Assembly: GCA_903933395.1 (NCBI GenBank)
Contig: CAIZKA010000046.1
Span: forward strand, 1 to 7,232
Origin: an uncultured beta proteobacterium
GTDB lineage: Bacteria; Pseudomonadota; Gammaproteobacteria; Burkholderiales; Rhodocyclaceae
Length of the DNA stretch: 7,232 nucleotides
Direction: 5' to 3'
The position numbers and the translations under genes were made by a program. The stretch's first letter is position 1. Every line of letters starts with the position of its first letter. The notes beneath the pieces were generated by a model that was given only the letters and a program-made list of their open reading frames with translations, was not told where the DNA came from and did no database searches. Of the stretch, positions 1 to 6,253 are shown one piece after another.

Positions 1-2196
1 CCACCGTGCTGCTCGCCTACGGTCTAGAGGGACCTTCGGCAAGCCGCCCCGTGGATAACTCGTAACCGCAGAGGGTTCACTTAGAGAAACAGCAAATTCT
101 GTCCTAAAGAACGGGGCCACCACTGCCGTTATGTCAGGTTTGAAAGAGCTGACGGTTGCCGCTGGTGTGCCATCGTAGGTCTTATCGAGGGCATTGCCGA
201 ACACCCACGCTTTCGCGTCCAAGGCCGCGCCGCCTGTCAACTTCGAGCCGTAGGCCAGAATTTCGGCGTTGGTCGTCGAGTAATCAATCGGATTGAAGCG
301 AATGCTGAGTGCTCCGGCAAGGTCAGTAATGGTAATGCAGTTGGCAGGACAGGTAATGGCCACGGTGCCACCGATAATAGCTCCCGGCCCTGTGCCGTTG
401 TTACCGGCACGCAGTACCACATTGCCCGTGGTAACCGACATCGCCGCATTGATGTTTACGTCGTGTCCGGCCGTGAAAGCAAGGTTTCCAGTGGTGGTGG
501 TGATCGCCTCATTTACGTTGATATCGTGTCCGGCGATCAAGGCAAGACTTCCCGTGGTCGCGGTTATTGCCGCACCCACGCTAACGGTCACGTCCCGTAC
601 GGCGTTCAAGGTTAGCGTAGGCCCGGCCACGTGTGTCCATGTCAGTGTGTCATTGACAACGATATTTCCAGCCTGCGCGTCGGTGCCGCCGGCGCCGGTC
701 GTTACGATGACGCTGGTACCCGCGTTAAGCGCGGTCTGAATCGTTGCGGTGGTGACGATGGCGTTGTCGTTGGTGCTGGTGAAGTTCGGGCCGGCCGTGA
801 CGTTGGTTTCCGCACCGGCCGCTTGGATGGTGATGTTGTTCGGGTCGAGCAACCAGTCGCCACTCTTGCCACTCGGTGCGCTGGCATTGATCTTGATGCC
901 AGTCACGTCCAGCCAGTGGCCAGAGGTTTCGATCAGACCGCCGTCCCCACCCTGCGTGCCACCACGCGCTGAAAAGCTTCCGTAGGCGCGCGTCGTGTCG
1001 TTTGCCCACAGCACGACTTTGCCGCCGCTGCCATTCGTGATTGCGTCAGCCGTGATCGTCGAGTCTGCGCTTATGTAAGTCGCGGAGGCATTCTCGACGT
1101 TGGAGTTCTTGCCCTGGTAGTCGCCGCCGATCAACACGGTGCCGCCGCCTGCGTCGCCGGACGCATCCATTTTTGCGCCGAGCAAACCGACATGGTGACC
1201 GGTAACTTCGATGCGGCCTCCGGTTTGTCCGGCGACCGTGCCGGAGGCATTCAGGGTGCCGCTCACACTCACCGTGCCACTTTGCCCGTCGCCCAGCAGC
1301 CTGATTATTCCGTTGTGGTTCTCGATGGTCTGCGCTTCGATGATGCCGGTGTTGTTAACTGCGCTTTGCAACAGGCTCGCCGCCGCTTTCGCGGTCAGCA
1401 GCACCTGGCCACCATCGGCCTGGATCAGGCCGCCATTCCGTGCCAGCGCGTTCACCGCGCCCTGATTTACCGTGACGTTGAGCAGGCCATCTCCGGCAAC
1501 ATCGAGCGTGATGGCGTTGCCGGCAGCGAGCGCCACCGTGCCGAGCCGGGCGACGATGGTGCCCTCGTTGCCTACGTTGGCGCCCAGCAGCGCGACATAG
1601 CCGCCGTCGGCGTTGATGGTGCCCTGATTCAGTACCGAAGCAGTGCTGCTGCCGGCAAACTGGTATCTGCCAGCCATGAAGTCGCTGTCGCTGATGTTGA
1701 GGGTGGAGGCAACCAGACCCCCGACATTCACTTGCGCGCCCTTGCCGAACAGGATGCCATTCGGATTGATCAGGAATACCTTGCCGTTGGCCAACAGGCT
1801 GCCGAGGATGCTCGACGGATCCGGTCCCAGCACCCGGTTGAGGGCGACAGAATTGCTGTTGGGCTGAACGAAGCGAACCACTTCGCCCTGGCCGATGCTG
1901 AAACTTTGCCAGTTGATCGCCACATTCTGGCTTGACTGGGTGATGGTCGTACTGCTCGCACCGTTGCTGATGCTGGCGCCACCAGCCACTACGGCGCCAC
2001 CTACGGGCAATGCGTAGGCATTCGGGGCAAATGGCGATATAAGGGAAATTGCCAAGACTTCCAGAATGAAGTGCGCAAACGCGCCCTTGGCCCTTGTGCT
2101 TACCGAAATCTTCTTGCCAGCGCTCTTGGCACTTTCAGAAACGGCTACACACGTGCCCGTATTTTCATTCCATATGGATCGATAGGTAAGGTTCAT
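1..2196 (-). CDS. Two-partner-secretion exoprotein, filamentous haemagglutinin type (C-terminus outside window)
   Basis: The minus-strand frame from ATG 2196 stays open for all 732 codons to the window edge. Residues 1-29 match the extended signal peptide region of large exported proteins (MN-x-x-YR-x-IWN, then VAVSE-x-AKS-x-GKK). A hydrophobic segment (about 39-56) and a likely cleavage site, AYA|LP at 62/63, follow. The mature N-terminus is a TPS domain: NVAINW and SFSIG, VALNRVLG, the hallmark NPNGI (144-148), and NVGGLVAST (157-165). Further on are LWAND (396-400), DWLLDP (447-452) and beta-helix repeats (about 525-608). KTYDGTPAATV (672-682) opens a YDG-type repeat. Such proteins cross the inner membrane by Sec and the outer membrane through a TpsB/FhaC pore, and act as adhesins, biofilm factors or contact-dependent toxins. 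Which role applies here cannot be told without the C-terminus. No TpsB gene is in view. The ESPR fixes the start even though the Shine-Dalgarno sequence is poor. The last ~35 codons look atypical (see findings). Confidence 0.9.
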   Translation of the reverse strand, partial: MNLTYRSIWNENTGTCVAVSESAKSAGKKISVSTRAKGAFAHFILEVLAISLISPFAPNAYALPVGGAVVAGGASISNGASSTTITQSSQNVAINWQSFSIGQGEVVRFVQPNSNSVALNRVLGPDPSSILGSLLANGKVFLINPNGILFGKGAQVNVGGLVASTLNISDSDFMAGRYQFAGSSTASVLNQGTINADGGYVALLGANVGNEGTIVARLGTVALAAGNAITLDVAGDGLLNVTVNQGAVNALARNGGLIQADGGQVLLTAKAAASLLQSAVNNTGIIEAQTIENHNGIIRLLGDGQSGTVSVSGTLNASGTVAGQTGGRIEVTGHHVGLLGAKMDASGDAGGGTVLIGGDYQGKNSNVENASATYISADSTITADAITNGSGGKVVLWANDTTRAYGSFSARGGTQGGDGGLIETSGHWLDVTGIKINASAPSGKSGDWLLDPNNITIQAAGAETNVTAGPNFTSTNDNAIVTTATIQTALNAGTSVIVTTGAGGTDAQAGNIVVNDTLTWTHVAGPTLTLNAVRDVTVSVGAAITATTGSLALIAGHDINVNEAITTTTGNLAFTAGHDVNINAAMSVTTGNVVLRAGNNGTGPGAIIGGTVAITCPANCITITDLAGALSIRFNPIDYSTTNAEILAYGSKLTGGAALDAKAWVFGNALDKTYDGTPAATVSSFKPDITAVVAPFFRTEFAVSLSEPSAVTSYPRGGLPKVPLDRRRAARW
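373..624 (-). repeat. Four tandem 21-residue beta-helix repeats in the exoprotein
   Basis: Read on the minus strand, four consecutive 63-bp units run 624-562, 561-499, 498-436 and 435-373. The two central units share the pattern TTG-[SN]-LA-x-x-AGHD-[IV]-N-[IV]-N-x-A. The first (TLTLNAVRDVTV) and the last (TTGNVVLRAGNNG) are more diverged. At the DNA level, the plus-strand decamer tcgtgtccgg recurs at 461 and 524, exactly 63 bp apart. Units of this length fit coils of the right-handed beta-helix that forms the shaft of haemagglutinin-type exoproteins. That structural reading is family knowledge, not measured here. Confidence 0.75.
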
Positions 2197-2387
2197 GCAG
2201 TCACGCCACTATTTTTGCGGCACTTGTGAGCCAAGGCTGTCTTGGCCATTTCTGTGTCTGGCCCGTTGGAGCAGTCAGCTTTTCGCCTCCCGTCCTTTGT
2301 GTCCTGCGCAGATAGTGCGTGATGGCACCGGACCGTGTCGGTGCTTAAGCGCACATAGCGAGACACTGGAATGCGCACACAGTTTCA

Positions 2388-2405
2388 CCAGAAATCCATT
2401 TCTGG
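2388..2405. repeat. Perfect palindrome CCAGAAAT-CC-ATTTCTGG
   Basis: The 8-bp arms at 2388-2395 and 2398-2405 are exact reverse complements around a CC centre. The site lies about 190 bp upstream of the exoprotein start. It could be a dimeric regulator's operator or a hairpin in the 5' leader. I do not recognise the motif. Confidence 0.5.
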
Positions 2406-2521
2406 ACTCAGGCGAGCCTGTTTTTCTTCCCCGAAGCCTCCAGACGCTTATGACATAAGGCTATGCATAATGAACATGGCTAAAACGTGACGCGAATGGG
2501 GAAAATAAGTTAAATCAATGC

Positions 2522-2549
2522 ATTACAGCGCTATTTCAGGCTAGCCCAA
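2522..2549 (-). promoter_or_regulatory. Candidate sigma-70 promoter for the exoprotein gene
   Basis: On the minus strand, a -35-like TTGGGC (2549-2544; 3 of 6 consensus) is separated by 16 bp from a -10-like TGTAAT (2527-2522; 5 of 6). It lies in the most AT-rich part of the upstream region. Using it would give a leader of roughly 320 nt, which is long, so it is only the best match by eye. A promoter closer to 2196 cannot be excluded. Confidence 0.25.
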
Positions 2550-2597
2550 GCCCGATAAACCACCGGCAGCAGTATCGGAAGCTGCTGCTGCGCGCCG

Positions 2598-2623
2598 TCC
2601 ATCTTAGACGTGTCTAAGATGGA
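2598..2623. repeat. 26-bp perfect inverted repeat (arms TCCATCTTAGAC) with an extra half-site
   Basis: The 12-bp arms at 2598-2609 and 2612-2623 are exact reverse complements around GT. A third copy of the inner half-site GTCTAA lies at 2624-2629, 12 bp after the one at 2612-2617. The element sits just beyond the tRNA-Asn terminator and about 400 bp upstream of the exoprotein start. There is no T-run beside it on the minus strand that would make it a second terminator. A two-fold regulator operator is the simplest reading; the remnant of a mobile-element end is an alternative. I do not recognise the motif. Confidence 0.6.
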
Positions 2624-2636
2624 GTCTAATAAAGCC

Positions 2637-2663
2637 AAGAAAAACGCCACCCGAAGGTGGCGT
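2637..2663 (-). terminator. Rho-independent terminator of tRNA-Asn
   Basis: On the minus strand an 8-bp stem ACGCCACC/GGTGGCGT (2663-2656 and 2651-2644) closes a UUCG tetraloop with a C-G closing pair, an exceptionally stable form. The stem runs directly into TTTTTCTT (to 2637). It begins 16 nt after the tRNA 3' end, so it terminates the tRNA transcript and shields the exoprotein region from read-through. Confidence 0.9.
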
Positions 2664-2678
2664 AAGTCTTTGAATCTT

Positions 2679-2754
2679 TGGCTCCTCGACCTGGGCTCGA
2701 ACCAGGGACCTACGGATTAACAGTCCGGCGCTCTACCAACTGAGCTATCGAGGA
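2679..2754 (-). tRNA. tRNA-Asn (anticodon GTT)
   Basis: A 76-nt cloverleaf can be folded by eye on the minus strand. The acceptor arms TCCTCGA and TCGAGGA pair over 7 bp and are followed by G and an encoded CCA. The D arm is GCTC/GAGC with loop AGTTGGTA. The anticodon loop CTGTTAA carries GTT at 2721-2719, and the T arm CCTGG/CCAGG has loop TTCGAGC. GTT reads AAC and AAU codons, so the tRNA carries asparagine. The outermost anticodon-stem pair (positions 27-43, C and T) appears mismatched; E. coli tRNA-Asn has a weak G-U there. The gene is a single-tRNA unit with its own promoter and terminator. Confidence 0.97.
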
Positions 2755-2761
2755 ATATCAA

Positions 2762-2786
2762 GAGGCGCGGATTATAGCCGCGCCTC
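2762..2786 (-). terminator. GC-rich inverted repeat after tyrB, possible tyrB terminator overlapping the tRNA promoter
   Basis: The 9-bp arms GAGGCGCGG (2762-2770) and CCGCGCCTC (2778-2786) are perfect reverse complements around a 7-base loop holding the tRNA promoter's -10 hexamer. In a tyrB transcript the stem would form 21 nt past the stop codon. The following sequence (CTTGATATT) is only a weak U-tract, so termination may be partial. The symmetry could instead belong to the promoter itself. Confidence 0.5.
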
Positions 2787-2799
2787 CTGGGGCTCGCAA
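2771..2799 (-). promoter_or_regulatory. tRNA-Asn promoter (TTGCGA-N17-TATAAT)
   Basis: On the minus strand, TTGCGA (2799-2794) is followed after exactly 17 bp by a perfect TATAAT (2776-2771). The next bases are very GC-rich, like the discriminators of stringently controlled stable-RNA promoters. Initiation near 2764 would leave about 10 nt before the mature tRNA 5' end at 2754. The -35 hexamer starts only 8 bp past the tyrB stop codon. Confidence 0.75.
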
Positions 2800-2807
2800 T
2801 AGCTTTG

Positions 2808-4010
2808 TTACTTCTTCAGCACCGTGGCGATGGCCTTGGCGACGTAGTCAATGTTGCGCGTATTGAGCGCGGCGACGCAGATGCGGCCGGTGCTGACGGC
2901 GTAGATGCCGAATTCGGCGCGCAACTTTTCAACCTGTTCGGCCGTCAGTCCGGTGTAGCTGAACATGCCGCGCTGGACCTTGATGAAGTCGAAGCCCGTG
3001 GCACCGGCGGCGGTGAGCTTGTCGACCAGGCTGATGCGCATGGCGCGGATGCGATCGCGCATGCCGGCCAATTCATCTTCCCATTGCTGGCGCAGTTCGG
3101 GGCTGGCGAGCACGGCGGCGACTACGGCGCCGCCGTGGGTGGGCGGATTGCTGTAGTTGGTGCGGATCACGCGCTTGACCTGCGACAGAACCCGCGCCGA
3201 TTCGTCCTTGCCGGCGGTGACGATGGTCAGCGCGCCGACACGCTCGCCGTAAAGCGAGAAGGACTTGCTGAAGCTGCTGGACACCACGAACTGCAGGCCG
3301 GAGGCGGCGAACAGGTCGAGCGCGATGGCGTCTGGCTTGATGCCGTCGGCGAAGCCCTGGTAGGCCATGTCGATGAAGGCGACGAGGTCGCGTTCCTTCA
3401 CGGCGGTGACCACTTCGGCCCACTGGGCGGCCGAGAGGTCGGCGCCGGTGGGGTTATGGCAGCAGGCGTGAAGGACGAGGACGGATTTGGCAGGCATCGA
3501 CGCCAGCGCGGCCTTCATGCCGGCGAAATCGACGCCGCGGGTGGCAGCATCGTAGTAGGCGTAGTTCTCTACCGTGAATCCGGCCCCTTCAAAGAGGGCG
3601 CGGTGGTTTTCCCAGCTCGGGTCGCTGATGTAGACCTTCGCTTGGGGCAGCAGGCGCTTCAGGTAGTCGGCGCCGACCTTCAGCGCGCCGGTGCCGCCCA
3701 GGCATTCGCAGGTGATGGCGCGGCCGGCGGCGAGTAGTGCCGAATCCTTGCCGAAGAGCAGGTTCTGCACGGCGTTGTTGTAGGCGGGGATGCCCTCGAT
3801 GGGCTGGTAGCCGCGCGGCGGCTGGGTTTCCAGGCGGGCCTTTTCGGCGGTCTTGACCGCGCCCAGCAGCGGAATCTTGCCGTCGTCGCCGAAATAGACG
3901 CCGACGCCGAGGTTCACCTTGTTCGGGTTGGTGTCGGCATTGAATGCTTCGTTGAGGCCCAGGATCGGGTCGCGGGGCGCCATTTCGACGGCGGCAAAGA
4001 GAGAGGACAT
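2808..4010 (-). CDS. tyrB: Aromatic-amino-acid/aspartate aminotransferase (class I, subgroup Ia)
   Basis: This 400-residue cytoplasmic PLP enzyme has the normal length for the AspC/TyrB family. It transfers amino groups between aspartate, tyrosine or phenylalanine and 2-oxoglutarate, linking amino-acid synthesis to the TCA cycle. Catalytic residues appear in order. GTGAL (106-110) binds the cofactor phosphate, and W133 in PSWENH stacks on PLP. N186 in HNPTG, and D214 with Y217 in FIDMAYQGF, hold the pyridine ring. K249 in SSSFSKS is the Schiff-base lysine, R257 binds phosphate and R376 the substrate carboxylate. The ATG at 4010 has GGAG 5 nt upstream. The gene is divergent from uvrB and is followed within 55 bp by tRNA-Asn on the same strand. 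TyrB is preferred over AspC from usual betaproteobacterial naming; the sequence alone does not settle substrate preference. Confidence 0.93.
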   Translation of the reverse strand: MSSLFAAVEMAPRDPILGLNEAFNADTNPNKVNLGVGVYFGDDGKIPLLGAVKTAEKARLETQPPRGYQPIEGIPAYNNAVQNLLFGKDSALLAAGRAITCECLGGTGALKVGADYLKRLLPQAKVYISDPSWENHRALFEGAGFTVENYAYYDAATRGVDFAGMKAALASMPAKSVLVLHACCHNPTGADLSAAQWAEVVTAVKERDLVAFIDMAYQGFADGIKPDAIALDLFAASGLQFVVSSSFSKSFSLYGERVGALTIVTAGKDESARVLSQVKRVIRTNYSNPPTHGGAVVAAVLASPELRQQWEDELAGMRDRIRAMRISLVDKLTAAGATGFDFIKVQRGMFSYTGLTAEQVEKLRAEFGIYAVSTGRICVAALNTRNIDYVAKAIATVLKK

Positions 4011-4033
4011 GAAGGCTCCGGGTACGGGAAGGG

Positions 4034-4062
4034 TTTAAAAGTCGGCGTTGGCACTACGGCAA
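4034..4062 (-). promoter_or_regulatory. Candidate tyrB promoter (TTGCCG-N17-TTTAAA)
   Basis: On the minus strand TTGCCG (4062-4057) and TTTAAA (4039-4034) are separated by 17 bp, each matching 4 of 6 sigma-70 consensus bases. Transcription would start near 4027, about 17 nt before the ATG and just upstream of the GGAG ribosome-binding site. A TATTAT at 4094-4089 is an alternative -10 but has a poor -35. For the opposite direction (uvrB) I could not pick a convincing promoter in this 150-bp gap. Confidence 0.35.
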
Positions 4063-4160
4063 TTTAATGTTGCAGTGCGAAGCGCGCAATAATACCGCAT
4101 CGGCCGACCCGATTCGATCAGGATTTTGTCGGCTTTCCATAAGCAAAACAGGGTGTTCGT

Positions 4161-6233
4161 GTGGCCGAGATTCATGAGCTGAAGGGCAGGGTAGTGGAGT
4201 TTCCGGGCAGTCACTGGCGCCTGCACCAGCCGTTCCCGCCTGCCGGCGACCAGCCCGAGGCGATCCGCCTGCTGACCGAAGGCTTCAACGACGGCCTGTC
4301 CTTTCAGACCCTGCTCGGCGTTACGGGTTCGGGCAAGACCTACACCATGGCCAACGTCATTGCCCGCCTCGGCCGCCCGGCACTGGTGCTGGCGCCGAAC
4401 AAGACGCTGGCGGCGCAGTTGTACTCGGAGTTCCGCGAGTTCTTTCCGGAGAACGCGGTCGAGTACTTCGTTTCCTATTACGACTACTACCAGCCCGAGG
4501 CCTACGTGCCCTCGCGCGACCTGTTCATCGAGAAGGATTCCTCGATCAACGAGCACATCGAGCAGATGCGCCTGTCGGCCACCAAGAGCCTGCTCGAGCG
4601 GCGCGACGTGGTCATCGTCTGCACCGTGTCGGCGATCTACGGCATCGGCGACCCGGTCGATTATCACAGCATGATCCTGCACTTGCGGGTCGGCGAGAAG
4701 ACCGGTCAGCGCGAGATCATCCGCCGTCTGACGGAAATGCAGTATGAGCGCAACGAAGTGGATTTCAAGCGCGGCGTGTATCGCGTGCGCGGCGACGTGA
4801 TCGACGTGTTCCCGGCGGAGAACGCCGAGAGCGCGGTGCGCATCACGCTGTTCGATGACGAGGTGGAAACCCTGACTATTTTCGATCCGCTGACCGGTCA
4901 CACGCGGCAGAAGTTGGGTCGTTTCACGGTGTTTCCGTCCAGCCATTACGTCACACCGCGCGCCACGGTGCTCAAGGCCGTCGAGGCGATCAAGGAGGAA
5001 CTGCGCCAGCGCATCGAGTTCTTCCAGTCCAACCAGAAACTGGTCGAGTGCCAGCGCATCGAGCAGCGCACCCGCTTCGACCTCGAAATGCTGGATCAAC
5101 TGGGCTTCTGCAAGGGCATCGAGAATTATTCGCGGCATCTCTCGGGGCGCCAGCCCGGCGAGCCGCCGCCGACGCTCTACGACTACCTGCCCAATGACGC
5201 GATCATGTTTGTCGACGAATCCCACGTGACGATCCCGCAGGTCGGCGGCATGTACAAGGGCGACCGCTCGCGCAAGGAGAACCTGGTCGATTACGGCTTC
5301 CGCCTGCCCTCGGCGCTGGACAACCGGCCGCTGAAGTTCGAGGAGTTCGAGAAGCTGATGCCGCAGACCGTGTTCGTTTCGGCGACGCCTTCCGACTACG
5401 AGGAGAAGCACCAGGGCCAGGTGGTCGAACAATTGGTGCGGCCGACCGGGCTGGTCGACCCGGCAGTGGATGTGCGGCCGGCCAGCACGCAGGTGGACGA
5501 TCTGCTCTCCGAATGCAAGAAGCGCATCGCCGCCGGCGAGCGGGTGTTGGTGACGACGCTGACCAAGCGCCTGGCGGAGCAGCTCACCGAATACATGAAC
5601 GACAACGGCATCAAGGTGCGCTACCTGCATTCCGACATCGATACCGTGGAGCGCGTCGAGATCATCCGCGACCTGCGCCTGGGCGAGTTTGACGTTCTGG
5701 TCGGCATCAACCTGCTGCGCGAGGGCCTGGACATTCCCGAGGTGTCGCTGGTGGCGATCCTCGATGCCGACAAGGAGGGCTTCCTGCGCTCGACGCGCTC
5801 GCTGATCCAGACCATGGGGCGTGCCGCGCGCCACCTCAACGGCACGGCGATCCTCTACGCCGACCGGATCACCGATTCAATGCAGCGGGCGATGGGCGAA
5901 ACCGCGCGGCGACGGGCGAAGCAGTTGGCGCACAACGAGGCGATGGGCATCACGCCGATCGGCGTAAAGAAGCGCATCAAGGACATGATCGACGGCGTCT
6001 ATGATGCAGACACGGCGGTGCGCGATCTCAAGGCGGCGCAGGAATCGGCGCGCTACGAGGTGATGAGCGAGAAGGATCTGGCGCGCGAGATCCGCCGGCT
6101 GGAGAAGGCCATGCAGGAACACGCGAAAAACCTGGAATTCGAGGAAGCGGCGGCCGCACGCGACGAACTGTTCCGCATCAAGCACCTTGCTTTCGGCGGT
6201 GAAGCGCACGACGCGCCGGGGGATGCTGCCTGA
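4161..6233 (+). CDS. uvrB: UvrABC excinuclease subunit B
   Basis: UvrB is the damage-verifying helicase-like subunit of nucleotide excision repair. It is loaded by UvrA and recruits the nuclease UvrC. The 690-residue product is slightly longer than E. coli UvrB (673). Visible landmarks are Walker A GVTGSGKT (53-60), the damage-probing beta-hairpin YYDYYQPEAYVP (106-117), DESH motif II (352-355), SAT motif III (407-409), motif V GINLLREGLDIPE (515-527), motif VI QTMGRAAR (550-557), and a C-terminal UVR domain (about 644-680) for UvrC contact. The chosen GTG at 4161 has AGGG 7 nt upstream. An in-frame GTG at 4194 has AAGGG 7 nt upstream and would give a 679-residue protein starting MEFPGS, so the start is uncertain. 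I see no CTGT-N8-ACAG LexA box in the upstream gap. Confidence 0.98.
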   Translation: MAEIHELKGRVVEFPGSHWRLHQPFPPAGDQPEAIRLLTEGFNDGLSFQTLLGVTGSGKTYTMANVIARLGRPALVLAPNKTLAAQLYSEFREFFPENAVEYFVSYYDYYQPEAYVPSRDLFIEKDSSINEHIEQMRLSATKSLLERRDVVIVCTVSAIYGIGDPVDYHSMILHLRVGEKTGQREIIRRLTEMQYERNEVDFKRGVYRVRGDVIDVFPAENAESAVRITLFDDEVETLTIFDPLTGHTRQKLGRFTVFPSSHYVTPRATVLKAVEAIKEELRQRIEFFQSNQKLVECQRIEQRTRFDLEMLDQLGFCKGIENYSRHLSGRQPGEPPPTLYDYLPNDAIMFVDESHVTIPQVGGMYKGDRSRKENLVDYGFRLPSALDNRPLKFEEFEKLMPQTVFVSATPSDYEEKHQGQVVEQLVRPTGLVDPAVDVRPASTQVDDLLSECKKRIAAGERVLVTTLTKRLAEQLTEYMNDNGIKVRYLHSDIDTVERVEIIRDLRLGEFDVLVGINLLREGLDIPEVSLVAILDADKEGFLRSTRSLIQTMGRAARHLNGTAILYADRITDSMQRAMGETARRRAKQLAHNEAMGITPIGVKKRIKDMIDGVYDADTAVRDLKAAQESARYEVMSEKDLAREIRRLEKAMQEHAKNLEFEEAAAARDELFRIKHLAFGGEAHDAPGDAA

Positions 6234-6253
6234 GCTTGCCCCTGCTGGTCGGG

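Larger units (their letters stand above)
2197..2643. other. Non-coding leader/regulatory stretch upstream of the exoprotein gene
   Basis: I find no convincing gene in these ~450 bases. The short open frames have cysteine- and arginine-rich, low-quality translations and no start signals worth trusting. The stretch, especially about 2440-2545, is more AT-rich than the surrounding genes. It contains palindromes at 2388-2405, 2447-2459 and 2598-2623, and a weak stem (2566-2572 with 2582-2588). It lies between the tRNA-Asn terminator and the exoprotein start, so the exoprotein promoter must be here unless the gene is read from further upstream. Fis, H-NS or IHF control is possible but not shown. 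Confidence 0.6.

Noticed and set aside
1192..1935. A 247-codon plus-strand open frame within the exoprotein gene
   Set aside because: Antisense shadow of the TPS domain, whose motifs read cleanly in the minus-strand frame.
2195..2458. An 87-codon plus-strand frame in the exoprotein upstream region
   Set aside because: It starts on the strand opposite the exoprotein start codon, is rich in Cys, Arg and Ser with no recognisable fold, and has no ribosome-binding site.
2805..3737. A 310-codon plus-strand open frame antisense to the aminotransferase
   Set aside because: Low-complexity Gly/Ala/Asp/His-rich translation mirroring the codon bias of tyrB; no start signal or domain.
4136..4151. ACAG before uvrB as half of a LexA box
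   Set aside because: The partner half-site at the required 8-bp spacing reads TCCA, not CTGT, so there is no recognisable SOS operator.
4035..5834. A 599-codon open frame on the minus strand, antisense to uvrB
   Set aside because: It lies almost wholly within uvrB, whose motifs are complete. The translation is a His/Arg/Leu/Ala-rich string typical of the antisense of a high-GC gene, and no domain is recognisable.
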